A stretch of DNA of 64,000 bases from an uncultured Eubacteriales bacterium (GTDB lineage Bacteria; Bacillota; Clostridia; Peptostreptococcales; Anaerovoracaceae). The stretch covers positions 53,210 through 117,209 of the forward strand of contig CACYPK010000006.1 in NCBI GenBank assembly GCA_902776285.1, given 5' to 3'. Both the position numbers and the translations under genes were made by a program. Positions 41,508 through 50,133 of the stretch are shown piece after piece. A model generated the notes under the pieces. That model was given only the letters and a program-made list of their open reading frames with translations. It was not told where the DNA came from and did no database searches. How positions within the stretch are numbered: position 1 is the stretch's first letter; every line of letters starts with the position of its first letter.

Positions 41508-42920
41508 CTATTTCTTTGTTGTAACGGCCTTGGCCTTACTCCATGCTGAGTAGTACTTCTTTCCGCTCACTGTCCTATATGTACGCACCCTTACATAATA
41601 CTTCTTTCCTGCTTTCAGCTTAGTGACTTTCCTTGATACAGTCTTGTTACTGCTGACCGTTATTGTCTTCTTTCCGGAAGTGAACTTGCTGTTCAGTGCA
41701 TATTGCAACTGGTAGCCGGTCGTCTGGATCGTAAGCTTCTTCCACTTGGCCGTGAAGCCCTTACTTGCAGCAGTCACTGTTGACATAGTCGTTGCCTTAG
41801 GATTGATCTTAAAGGTCTTGCTCACCGAATCCTTATACGCACCTATGCCTATAATTTTGACAGTTGCTGTCCCAACATTTTTGTTATTCCAGTATGCAAG
41901 ACAATAATCAGTACCCAACTTAAGGGTTTTGCCACCTACCTTGACAGTCGGTGACTGTTTCAATGCGCTTCCAGAATATACTTTCTCCTTAATATTGCTG
42001 ACAGTCGCCTTGGAGATCGATTTCCTTGGAAGCATGTCGATGTCTACTATAATCAAAGACTGAGTGGTGAATACATCGTTGGTAAACACTGCAGTGTATG
42101 TTGTCTCGCCCATTTCATTATATGTCGCAGGCTTTGTGATTTCTGATAAAGTATCGACCGTCTCGGTTGCTGTATGACCCCTGTTGCAATCACAGGTGGC
42201 TGTCACCGAACTATTGTCCTCTGACCACATATATGTAGGCTCACCCCAGTCGTGTCCTGTTGCTGGAATTACCTCTGTCAATTTGTAATTGCAAACTGAA
42301 CAAATTTTCTCATTGATGCCGTCTTCCGTACAGGTCGCCCCCTTTACGAGTATCCAATCATTATATGTATGTCCAGTTCCAGAATAATGGACTTTCCCAC
42401 GTGTTGGTTTGTTACTAAGGCTACTCCATTGAGATACAGAACCGCCATAGAAGACATATTTCAGGCTGTCGCAATAGGAAAATGCATAGACCCCGATGCT
42501 TGTCACGCTAGCCGGTATCGTGATGCTTGTCAGACTGCTGCAATAGTAAAATGTGTAGGATCCGATACTCGTCACGCCTTCCGGTATTGTAATGCTCTCA
42601 AGACTACTGCAATAAGAGAATGCAAATCTCCCGGTGTTCGTTATCCCCTCCTCGATAACAACTTTCGTTATGCTTTGTCTGTTAGAATACCACGGGCTTT
42701 CAGAAGCTTTTTCATAATCTTCCATTGCCCCTTCTCCGGAGATCGTGAGAGTCCCTTCATCGTCCAAAGCCCATGTAAGATTTTCTCCACATGTCCCTGA
42801 ATCGACTATCTCACCACCGTAAACTCTAACAACGCCAAAAAAGCACATCATGAATAATACCAAGAGAAGCGTTGTAGGTATGGTAAGGAACTTAAACCTC
42901 ATTTTTACTGGTTTTGTCAT
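41508..42920 (-). CDS. Secreted BspA-type leucine-rich-repeat protein with C-terminal fibronectin-III-like domain
   Basis: 470 residues from the ATG at 42918-42920, where GGAGG lies 8 bases upstream. It begins with a signal/anchor segment (KFLTIPTTLLLVLFMMCFFG), then TWALDDEGTLTISGEGAM, then LRR_5 repeats (SSLESITIPEGVTSIGSYTF and two variants, about 105-180), a Cys-rich GHTYNDW/CSVCNYKL segment, and an Ig/Fn3-like C-terminus (QLQYALNSKFTSGKK, YYVRVRTYRTVSGKKYYSAWS). Probably cell-surface or exported, perhaps in adhesion. It has an extended -10 promoter at 42963-42968. Confidence 0.85.
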   Translation of the reverse strand: MTKPVKMRFKFLTIPTTLLLVLFMMCFFGVVRVYGGEIVDSGTCGENLTWALDDEGTLTISGEGAMEDYEKASESPWYSNRQSITKVVIEEGITNTGRFAFSYCSSLESITIPEGVTSIGSYTFYYCSSLTSITIPASVTSIGVYAFSYCDSLKYVFYGGSVSQWSSLSNKPTRGKVHYSGTGHTYNDWILVKGATCTEDGINEKICSVCNYKLTEVIPATGHDWGEPTYMWSEDNSSVTATCDCNRGHTATETVDTLSEITKPATYNEMGETTYTAVFTNDVFTTQSLIIVDIDMLPRKSISKATVSNIKEKVYSGSALKQSPTVKVGGKTLKLGTDYCLAYWNNKNVGTATVKIIGIGAYKDSVSKTFKINPKATTMSTVTAASKGFTAKWKKLTIQTTGYQLQYALNSKFTSGKKTITVSSNKTVSRKVTKLKAGKKYYVRVRTYRTVSGKKYYSAWSKAKAVTTKK

Positions 42921-42962
42921 AATGGTTTCCTCCATATGGGCCAGTTCTTTGCATTTGATGTT

Positions 42963-42971
42963 ATTATACCA
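42963..42971 (-). promoter_or_regulatory. Extended -10 promoter of the BspA-like gene
   Basis: TGGTATAAT on the minus strand (hexamer 42963-42968), about 43 bases before the ATG; no clear -35. Confidence 0.5.
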
Positions 42972-43359
42972 CATCCTTTTCCAGCGATTATTTCTTGCTC
43001 CAATAAAAAACAAGGCACGCCAAATTGAACTGTCTGTTCTTTGGATCCTATTTGCAGAACTGAGACATAATCAATCGGCACACATAACCCTTTTTCCTTT
43101 TGCAATTGTTCGTATTGATTATATTTCCTTTATTCGCACAATCCATTAAAGCCCGGGATCACGTGAAGGATCCGAACTGCACCCTCAGCCAAAACCGCAT
43201 CTTTTCTCACTTTTCTTCCAAAAAGAACAAAAAAATACACGCTGTAAACCATAGAGCGTACACACTTACAATAAATCGGCGGGATCATGGTTTTTGCTAA
43301 GGTAGAATAGTATTGCAAGTTGAAACTATTCGAAAAATGACTTACTGAAAGGAGTATAT
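42972..43359. other. Gene-poor stretch in the island
   Basis: About 390 A+T-rich bases between divergent genes. Short open frames on both strands lack ribosome binding sites and family resemblance; they may be decayed insertions. No repeat or terminator stands out. Confidence 0.4.
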
Positions 43360-43932
43360 ATGACAGATCTTACATATCAGGTAGATTACCCCATCGTGTA
43401 CTGGACCGAACAAAGAATCCTCAGATTCTTTAACGAGCATTCGCTCGTCATCAGCCCTTCCTTCGAGCTGGATGCGAACCTGTCCACCGTAACATTTAAC
43501 TTGGATGAATCCAGACAGACCTCTGCCGAGATGGTGTTCCTTAACCAACGTCCCTCGTCTTTACGAGTCTATACGATCGTAAATCCGAAGTCCGATGACG
43601 ACAGGAAGTTGAATGTCGTCACGCGCTTCAAGGCAAAGAAAATCGTTAGTGATATCCGTGCCGTTGAGGCTCCTACATTCGAGCGAGTTAACAGAACATT
43701 CGCCAAGATGAAAAGGATGTCTGCTATTGCACGGAAAGCCTGGTATTACGACGCAGTGAGAAGCGCATTGATACTTCACAAGTGTATGCCGCCGGACAAG
43801 GCTGACGCGATCCTCAGCGAATCGAAGCTGAAGCAGAAGCTTGAGGTCCTCCCTTATATCGTACTGCGCGATGATCCTATTGATGTTGCCGATGAACTTG
43901 CAGAGCGTGCAAAATCGCAGCCCGGAAAATGA
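43360..43932 (+). CDS. Unknown protein
   Basis: 190 residues starting 7 bases after AAAGGAG. It opens with TYQVDYPIVYWTEQRILRFF, has a basic middle (ERVNRTFAKMKRMSAIARKAW) and an acidic end (DDPIDVADELAERAKSQPGK); no signal peptide, membrane segment or family I recognise. It stands alone between the BspA-like gene and the ISL3 transposase on the island. The basic helical middle could bind nucleic acid, which is inference. Confidence 0.55.
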   Translation: MTDLTYQVDYPIVYWTEQRILRFFNEHSLVISPSFELDANLSTVTFNLDESRQTSAEMVFLNQRPSSLRVYTIVNPKSDDDRKLNVVTRFKAKKIVSDIRAVEAPTFERVNRTFAKMKRMSAIARKAWYYDAVRSALILHKCMPPDKADAILSESKLKQKLEVLPYIVLRDDPIDVADELAERAKSQPGK

Positions 43933-43970
43933 AAATATTGGGCTGCTTTGCTACAGTGATATATCTATAA

Positions 43971-43979
43971 TGGTATAAT
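43971..43979 (+). promoter_or_regulatory. Extended -10 promoter of the truncated transposase
   Basis: TGGTATAAT (hexamer 43974-43979), about 64 bases before the transposase ATG; the -35 is weak. Confidence 0.45.
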
Positions 43980-44042
43980 AATTATATAAGGGTATGAGGG
44001 ACACCGTTACGCGGTGGATTTTTTGTGCCCAATGGAGGAACT

Positions 44043-44894
44043 ATGAATCTCGAAACTGTGAAATTCTCTTCGTACGATCTCCGGGAAATATCATTCAGAC
44101 CATCTCTGGATATCCCTCATTTTGTTGTTGACGAGGTGCAAGTACCAAAGGATGGCAGTCCCTACATGTTATTTAAGGTTCATATCGACAATAAGTATCG
44201 ACCGAAAGACGGCTGCCCTAATTGTCACTCTGATGACCTGAAGCTCGACGGCAAAGCTCATAAGCCTCGTCTTGTACACGACGTTAGCCGCAATAACATG
44301 AGGGTGGATATCCTGATCGACCCACCCCGGATGACTTGCAATAATTGTCACCTTGAGAAGTTCACTGCGACGATCGAGGGGCTCTCAGGAAGCCGCCAGA
44401 TGACAAGCAGACTTGAGGAATACCTTAGGAAAGAGGTCTTCCTGCAGCCTTTCTCGATCCTTTCTGAACGATCCGGCTTTTCACAGTACACGATAAGCAA
44501 GATCATGGACGAAGAAATCGAAAAGTATGAAGCCGAAAGGAAAGCTCATCCTCCAGTCGCGCCTCGTATGCTGGGCATTGATGAAAAACATCTTCGCAAA
44601 GAAGCACGCGGTGTGCTTGTAGACATACAGACCGGCAAACTTCTCGACATTCTTGTCGACAATAAGAGAGACACCATGATCGAAGGGATCAAGGGTCTCA
44701 AAGACTGGGATAAAAACATTGAAATTGTCACGGTGGATATGAACTCAGGTTATGTCTCGTGGCTGCCGGAGCTACTCCCTAACGCCACGATCGTGATCGA
44801 CAAGTTTCATGTTGTTAAGAACGTAGAAAGGACTATAAAGATCAAATGCCGCCTGGCAAAGCGCAAGGTCATCTGCGTTCTTGAAGCTTTCTGA
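44043..44894 (+). pseudogene. ISL3-family transposase, 3' truncated
   Basis: 283 residues from the ATG at 44043 (GGAGG 4 bases upstream). It contains an N-terminal zinc ribbon (CPNC...CNNC), an HTH around LSERSGFSQYTISKIM, and the DDE-ISL3 opening with Asp in MLGIDEKH and Asp in TVDMNSGY. ISL3 transposases are about 400 residues or longer; this one stops at VLEAF, so the catalytic Glu region is missing. The 3' end merges into the opposing three-repeat gene. Not functional. Confidence 0.88.
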
Positions 44895-45467
44895 CTCGAG
44901 AAGGATCTCCTCGATGCTGAGCGTTCGCTTATTCGTCCTGCGCTTCTTCAATCCCCTTCGGTCTTCTTCTGCATTAGCGAACTCAGCAACATCCTGGTCG
45001 CAAAGGTGTTCTGCTGCATTAGCCAGTGCGCTTATCGCTCCGTCCTGAGCTGTTTCGATTGGCTTAAGGCCTAAGATCAGTTGTGTCTGCGAGGCAGAAT
45101 ATCCCTGGATGTCTGTAAGCAAAGGGCCTCTCAGTCTGAGCTCAGTTTCCAGAACCATAGCGCCCTCCTTATCGCAATGAGCTCTGGCTACCTTGTATGC
45201 AACCTTAAGCTCTTGCGTACTTGCATCCCTGATTGGGATCTCGCCGCTTATTAGATCTTCCTGCCGCTTTGAGTATGGTCCAGTATAATGTCCGACACGA
45301 ACATTCCTCATGGCCAATTCATTTGTTACCATATTGGCCACAGAAGAATCGAACTTGTATAGCGCCTTTTCCAACAGGCGGTTAAGTTCGTGGTTCGTTA
45401 TCCTCGTGATAGGATACTGCCCGCTTATGATCTGGTTCTGTCTATTCGTATATTGACTATAATCCAT
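44772..45467 (-). CDS. Unknown three-repeat protein, 3' end replaced by IS sequence
   Basis: 231 codons, ATG at 45465-45467 with AAGGAG upstream. Three repeats of about 49 residues are visible at 6-54, 65-113 and 123-170; each begins Y(T/S)xxQxxxIxG and continues with PI and a helix ending near E(L/E)xxR. After residue about 197 (ESESFKN) the frame runs on the antisense strand of the transposase, so the native C-terminus is lost. No function is known; the repeat unit is not one I recognise. Confidence 0.65.
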   Translation of the reverse strand: MDYSQYTNRQNQIISGQYPITRITNHELNRLLEKALYKFDSSVANMVTNELAMRNVRVGHYTGPYSKRQEDLISGEIPIRDASTQELKVAYKVARAHCDKEGAMVLETELRLRGPLLTDIQGYSASQTQLILGLKPIETAQDGAISALANAAEHLCDQDVAEFANAEEDRRGLKKRRTNKRTLSIEEILLESESFKNADDLALCQAAFDLYSPFYVLNNMKLVDHDRGVRE

Positions 45468-45550
45468 AACTACACTCCTTCAGCATAAGTTTAGAGGTTT
45501 TCTTATACTGAATCAGCCACAACGTTTTCTTGAATAGACACATTCAAAAA

Positions 45551-45575
45551 AGCTGTCCGGAAACCCCGAACAGCT
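45551..45575 (-). terminator. Hairpin with T-run upstream of the three-repeat gene
   Basis: AGCTGT (45551-45556) with ACAGCT (45570-45575), then TTTTTT on the minus strand. It precedes the gene start, so it either ends read-through from the right or attenuates this gene. Confidence 0.55.
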
Positions 45576-45611
45576 ACTACTTTATATTGACGCTTGACTT
45601 TTTTGCTTTTT

Positions 45612-45630
45612 TCTCATCTACTACAAATCT
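45612..45630 (-). repeat. Inverted copy of the TTTGTAGTAG repeat at the right island edge
   Basis: On the minus strand AGATTTGTAGTAGATGAGA; the left-edge copy at 33121-33140 reads GATTTGTAGTAG, two extra bases, then ATGAGA. Orientation is inverted relative to the left edge. Confidence 0.75.
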
Positions 45631-45660
45631 ATAATAGCCCCCCTTAAAAAAATTTTTCAA

Positions 45661-45684
45661 AAAAAGAATAGCCGTAACGGCTAT
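45661..45684 (-). terminator. Terminator of the MATE/CARF-HEPN-like/YitT operon
   Basis: ATAGCCG (45668-45674), TAA loop, CGGCTAT (45678-45684); T-run on the minus strand. Confidence 0.8.
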
Positions 45685-45722
45685 CCTTCTCTGAAACTTC
45701 CATATAATAAGCGGCTGCGCTG

Positions 45723-45890
45723 CTACTTCAAATCGTTGTCACTCTTGTTTTTGATGAAATAGAAAACACTGAGCGCAAGCCAGACGCCTGCCGCGACCAG
45801 CCAGCCCCACTCACGCTTTCCGTAGAAAACCGTAGCGCATGAGATGGCTGCTATGAAGTATATAGGCGGCAGCATTTTGTTGTTGAACAT
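45723..45890 (-). CDS. Small membrane protein, 55 residues
   Basis: Starts MFNNKMLPPIYF at the ATG at 45888-45890 and ends at a TAG at 45723. Two hydrophobic segments (IYFIAAISCATVFY and WLVAAGVWLALSVFYF) are separated by GKREWG, so a helical hairpin in the membrane is likely; the tail is KNKSDNDLK. An AGAGAAAG upstream is a weak SD. It follows the YitT-type gene by 18 bases and ends 39 bases before the operon terminator. Function unknown. Confidence 0.6.
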   Translation of the reverse strand: MFNNKMLPPIYFIAAISCATVFYGKREWGWLVAAGVWLALSVFYFIKNKSDNDLK

Positions 45891-45908
45891 ATCTTTCTCT
45901 CTTTCCTG

Positions 45909-46808
45909 TTATGTATTATCTGCTTCGTTGATATCCTGGAAGCGCTTGCCCCAGACATTTGTCAGAGACATTACCGTCGCGAATGAATCAGGATCGACAT
46001 CTGCGACATACTTTTTGATTTTGATGCTTTCTGCCGGAGTGCATATCACGGAAAGCGTCCTGCGCTCCTCATGGGTGTATTCTCCGCGCGAGACATGTGA
46101 CGTGACAGCCCTGTTCACATCATGCAGAACATACTCGGTTATCTGATCGGCCTTTTCCTTTGAGCTCGCGATTATGTCGAACTGCACGAACCTTCCGCTG
46201 TATCCCACAGTGATCAGCGAGATCACCTTCGCCGCGACCACGGCTGTGACTATGGCGTACATCGCGATATTTGTATCGAATACAAACGCAGAGACGGCTA
46301 TGATGGCTACGTCCATGGCCATCTGTATGTCGCCCGTGCGCAGATGGTTGAACAATCTGAATTTGACCACACGGGCAAGCGTATCGGTGCCGCCCGAAGA
46401 GTAACCTCCGATATATCCGACGCCGGTCGCGATACCGTAAAACAGACCTATAAGGATGGCTGCGAGAAACGGGTCCGGCGAATCCAGGAATTCATAATCG
46501 ATATGCTCAAAGATGAAGAGCATTATCGGATACGCGAAACCCAGAGCCACTATGCGCTTCACCTCAGCTTTTCCCATCGTGATCCAGGCGATGATGAGCA
46601 CTCCCATGGACAGCGTGTAGTACACCAGCGAGTAGCTGACAGGAAGGAAGTGAGTGATCAGTCTGGCTATTCCCGGCATTCCGCCGGAAGTCATGCCGTT
46701 TGGGATCATGACGAAGATCTGTACGGAGGAGCCAAAGAAAGCAGACGTGATGACTATGAGCGCTTCTCTAAGGAAACGCAGCACCTTGTTCTCAGGTTTC
46801 TTCCACAT
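45909..46808 (-). CDS. YitT-family membrane protein (DUF161 plus DUF2179)
   Basis: 299 residues: about five membrane segments in the first 210, with the family sequence IPNGMTSGGMPGIARL and GYSSGGTDTLARVV, then a soluble C-terminal DUF2179 domain (about 220-290). Function of the family is unresolved. The gene begins 3 bases after the CARF-HEPN-like gene stop and is part of the same operon. Confidence 0.88.
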   Translation of the reverse strand: MWKKPENKVLRFLREALIVITSAFFGSSVQIFVMIPNGMTSGGMPGIARLITHFLPVSYSLVYYTLSMGVLIIAWITMGKAEVKRIVALGFAYPIMLFIFEHIDYEFLDSPDPFLAAILIGLFYGIATGVGYIGGYSSGGTDTLARVVKFRLFNHLRTGDIQMAMDVAIIAVSAFVFDTNIAMYAIVTAVVAAKVISLITVGYSGRFVQFDIIASSKEKADQITEYVLHDVNRAVTSHVSRGEYTHEERRTLSVICTPAESIKIKKYVADVDPDSFATVMSLTNVWGKRFQDINEADNT

Positions 46809-46811
46809 CGC

Positions 46812-48734
46812 TTAATTCTCCTCTTTCTCCTGCTTGTCGTTTTGAGCGTCTTTAGGCTTGTCATGCTTATTGCCGCCGCCCTTGCCGAACTTAGGCTTCA
46901 GTGTGGCCGCGTACGCCCTTATCTCTTCATTGCTCACTGTCCATACATCCGCCTTAGCATCGCCGATAGCTGCAATGACCTGATCATACATGTAAATAAA
47001 GCTTTCTACCGCCTGTTCGATCATGCTCATGCGTTCGCCCACATCTGACTCGTCTTCGAGCATCCTGAACCTTTTTGAACCTTCTTCAGCGTGATTCGTC
47101 GCGTTCCTGACATCGCCCAGTTTGTAATACGCAAAGAGCAGATTACTGAGGAGCTCTCTGTCAGGACAAATCGTGAACGCCTTGATCGTATTCGGATCAT
47201 TCGTGTCAAGATCGGCGATCCTGCCCTCTGTGTAACGTTCCTGGAACTGCTGCTGGTTAATTGTGCGCCCCACTCTCCCTCGGCCATAGAACTTGACAAA
47301 GTAGTGCGAAACATTGTCCAGCTTATACTTCTCAAACGGTTTGAAGTCGTAGTAAATGTCTCCGAACAGTTTTGTGGCTCTCTCCTTTGACTCCTTGTCA
47401 TTGCAGTAGTAGAAGATTCCGCGCTCGACAAAGTCAGCAGGAGCTTTGGACTCTATAAGTGTCAGTGTCTGCTGCCAGAAGTCCTTTTTGTATGCCCACT
47501 TAACAAGGTCAATGAACTCGGTGTGCTCTTTGCTTACCAGTACTCCGTAGTCTTCCTTGATACCTCTTACAATGACCTCAAAGTATTTTTCGAAGATGCT
47601 GTCTCCCGGCACATATTTTTCTTCAGCGAACAGTCTCTTGAGGCTGTTGATTCCCCTTTCTATGTCACCTATGTCACAGAGAGAAATGCCTATGTCGATG
47701 TTTCTCATCGCATAAAGCATCCTTTCAATGTATTTATTCTCTGTCTTCTGCTTATGCCATGCATGCATGAGCATATCTGTCTTTCCGTACTGCAGGAAAG
47801 ACCTTGTACCCGCAAGGAGCGATGACGTCCCGTACAGTTCAGTATCATCACTCAAGTCGTTGTATAACGCCTCTGAAGTATGAGTGCCTGTCACCACTTT
47901 CTTTATGTTTACCTTGTCTCCCGGCATCGATTTCACGATGTCCAGGAAGTTCATCAGAGTTAGAGTATCCTTTACGTTGTCGCTCTGTATGCATATGTAA
48001 AGATCGAACTCATCATGCTCCTCTGTGCGGCCGGCGAGGCCTTTCAGTGTAGTCAGCAGTTTGTCTACAAATGACATGGTCCCGCCTTCATCTGTCGGTA
48101 TGAAAGCGATCTGTACGTTTTCGTTGCCTCTCATAAGTTCCATCTTGGAGCTGTCCCTGAGTTCGCTGTATAGATAATTCCTGATCCACGTGTGATACCT
48201 GTCCGTATCCTGCGCGGCTTCGGGAATACTGTTGCCGAGTTCCTCAAGCACCTTATTCCTCAGGTCTATATCGTTGACAAGATAATCAAAGAAACGGTTG
48301 AACTTTGAGCCCGTAATGCTCTGCAGGTTCCTATGGTAAAAGTCCTTTAAAAATCCTATGACTCTGTCCTGTTCGTCATCATCAAGCAATTCTCTTATAT
48401 CCTGTTCCTCTATCCTGAGTTCATCTATGTACTGCGCCAGTCTGTATCTGAGCAGGCTGTATGTGGACAGTTCATTTATATCCGAAGAATAGAACGACGA
48501 GCCCTCTCTGAGGACTATGTTCACCTGCTCGTCACCCGGATCGTATGTCAGATTGCTTCCGATCGTTATTATCTCATCGATATAATGATTTGCCAGTATG
48601 TACTTGCTTGCCGCCTCCGCTGAAAGAATGGCGTCACAGTACATATTTCTGTTCTGTTCTTTGATCGAGTAGTACTCGACGTTTTTTCTCGCTCCGCTTT
48701 CATACAGTGAAGTGACCATCAGGCTGTATTTCAT
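46812..48734 (-). CDS. Orphan CARF-HEPN-like protein (TM1812/Csx1-type)
   Basis: 640 residues. The N-terminal 60 residues (MKYSLMVTSLYESGARKNVEYYS... and ILANHYIDEIITIGSNLTY) look like the nucleotide-sensing CARF fold of TM1812-type CRISPR accessory proteins, followed by a Rossmann-like middle (EFDLYICIQSDNVKDTL). The C-terminal helical half carries VRNATNHAEE (Arg543-His548), an R-x4-H motif as in HEPN ribonucleases. A charged tail (GGGNKHDKPKDAQ) ends it. No cas gene or CRISPR array is in the window. The assignment is by motif and pattern; activity is inference. Confidence 0.55.
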   Translation of the reverse strand: MKYSLMVTSLYESGARKNVEYYSIKEQNRNMYCDAILSAEAASKYILANHYIDEIITIGSNLTYDPGDEQVNIVLREGSSFYSSDINELSTYSLLRYRLAQYIDELRIEEQDIRELLDDDEQDRVIGFLKDFYHRNLQSITGSKFNRFFDYLVNDIDLRNKVLEELGNSIPEAAQDTDRYHTWIRNYLYSELRDSSKMELMRGNENVQIAFIPTDEGGTMSFVDKLLTTLKGLAGRTEEHDEFDLYICIQSDNVKDTLTLMNFLDIVKSMPGDKVNIKKVVTGTHTSEALYNDLSDDTELYGTSSLLAGTRSFLQYGKTDMLMHAWHKQKTENKYIERMLYAMRNIDIGISLCDIGDIERGINSLKRLFAEEKYVPGDSIFEKYFEVIVRGIKEDYGVLVSKEHTEFIDLVKWAYKKDFWQQTLTLIESKAPADFVERGIFYYCNDKESKERATKLFGDIYYDFKPFEKYKLDNVSHYFVKFYGRGRVGRTINQQQFQERYTEGRIADLDTNDPNTIKAFTICPDRELLSNLLFAYYKLGDVRNATNHAEEGSKRFRMLEDESDVGERMSMIEQAVESFIYMYDQVIAAIGDAKADVWTVSNEEIRAYAATLKPKFGKGGGNKHDKPKDAQNDKQEKEEN

Positions 48735-50125
48735 TGATCCTTATCCTCCATCTCCCATTTATCCAGGACTTTCTTTCTGAGCCAGATATTGGCTGCAATT
48801 ACTACAAAGAAGTTGATGATATCCGCTGCAGCGTAGCCTGTCCAGATTCCCGTTAATCCCCAGGTCCTGGAAAGGATGGTGCAGATAGGCACCATGTAGC
48901 CCACCTGTCTCATCAGTGTGAGTGTCATGGATATGTACGATTTTTTTGCCGGAGGGAATACCTGGACCGATACTATGCTTATGCCGTAAAGAGCCATAGG
49001 CGCTCCCAGTATACGGTATGCCGACATTCCTATCTCCCTCATCTCAGGAGTCGCGTTCAGCATGCTGAGGACCACTCCCGGGGCAAAGACGAAGAGCGCC
49101 GCTGTCAGGACTGCGAATATCGATGCCAGTTTGTAAGCGAGATTCCTCGTCTCAAGGAAGCGCTGTTTGTTTTTGGCTCCGACGCTGTAACCGAGTATCG
49201 GATTCATTCCGCGCGTCACTCCGAATATAGGCAAAGTGCCGAAGCTTGAGACCTTGCCGTATCCTCCGAATACGGAGATCGCTGCGGTGCCGTATCCCGC
49301 GATCAGCTTGTTGATGATCCCGGACACGATCGATGTCGTAGCCTGGGTAAGCATCGCCGGGATGCCGACGGCCAATATGTCCTTTATTATCTCAAAGTCA
49401 GGCCGGAAACCTTTGAACGTCACGGGAAGATTCTCCCGGTTTACCCTGAATATGCCATAGAAGCCTATGCTCATGCCTATCATCTGCGAAAGGCTTGAAG
49501 CTATCGCGGCGCCGAGTACCCCAAGTTTGAGAGCGAAGATGAACAGCGGATCCAGCAGTATAACGCAGGCTCCGCCCGCAAGCTGTGACATCATAGGCAT
49601 TACCATGTTGCCCGATCCCTGCAGCACGGAGAATGATATCTGCGTGAATATGGTTCCGAGCGCCAGCACGCATATGGTGCGTATGTAAATGGTGCCGGCG
49701 GCAATGACTTCCGGATCATCAGTGAACATGCGTATGAAAGCGTTGGAGCCGAGGAGACCGAAAACTATCATTATAGCCATGGCTACAAAGCCCAGGGATA
49801 TGCCGTTGCTCGCGGCCTTGCAGGCTTCATCCTTCTCTCCCGCTCCGAGATGCCTTGCTATGCTCGAATTGATACCGACGCCTATGCCCGTGGACATTGC
49901 TCCGATTATCATCTGTACCGGGAACGCCAGCGTGACCGCGGCAAAGCAGCCTTCGCTTATGCGCGACACGTACATAGAATCCACGGTATTATAAAGAGCC
50001 TGCATCAGCATGGCCACTATCGACGGTATGGCCATTGAGATCAGCAGACTTTTTACCGGCTCGCTGCCGAGTTTTTCGGCAGCGGGCCGTCTGTTATTCA
50101 AAAACAATTCTTTGATTCTTGACAA
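48731..50125 (-). CDS. MATE-family efflux transporter
   Basis: 464 residues with twelve hydrophobic segments in two homologous halves; LLISMAIPSIVAMLMQALYNTVDSMYVSR is the MATE N-terminal signature. Na+ or H+ driven export of cationic compounds is the family role; substrate unknown. Its stop overlaps the start of the CARF-HEPN-like gene by 4 bases, so the two are translationally coupled. Upstream by 8 bases lies the unknown gene at 50134. Confidence 0.9.
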   Translation of the reverse strand: MSRIKELFLNNRRPAAEKLGSEPVKSLLISMAIPSIVAMLMQALYNTVDSMYVSRISEGCFAAVTLAFPVQMIIGAMSTGIGVGINSSIARHLGAGEKDEACKAASNGISLGFVAMAIMIVFGLLGSNAFIRMFTDDPEVIAAGTIYIRTICVLALGTIFTQISFSVLQGSGNMVMPMMSQLAGGACVILLDPLFIFALKLGVLGAAIASSLSQMIGMSIGFYGIFRVNRENLPVTFKGFRPDFEIIKDILAVGIPAMLTQATTSIVSGIINKLIAGYGTAAISVFGGYGKVSSFGTLPIFGVTRGMNPILGYSVGAKNKQRFLETRNLAYKLASIFAVLTAALFVFAPGVVLSMLNATPEMREIGMSAYRILGAPMALYGISIVSVQVFPPAKKSYISMTLTLMRQVGYMVPICTILSRTWGLTGIWTGYAAADIINFFVVIAANIWLRKKVLDKWEMEDKDQ

Positions 50126-50133
50126 TATCCCCC

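Noticed and set aside
41154..41549. 131-residue plus-strand frame
   Set aside because: It runs through a small minus-strand gene and a terminator and lacks an SD; composition is non-coding.
42917..43105. 62-residue minus-strand frame before the BspA-like gene
   Set aside because: It overlaps the extended -10 promoter and has no SD; at most a decayed fragment.
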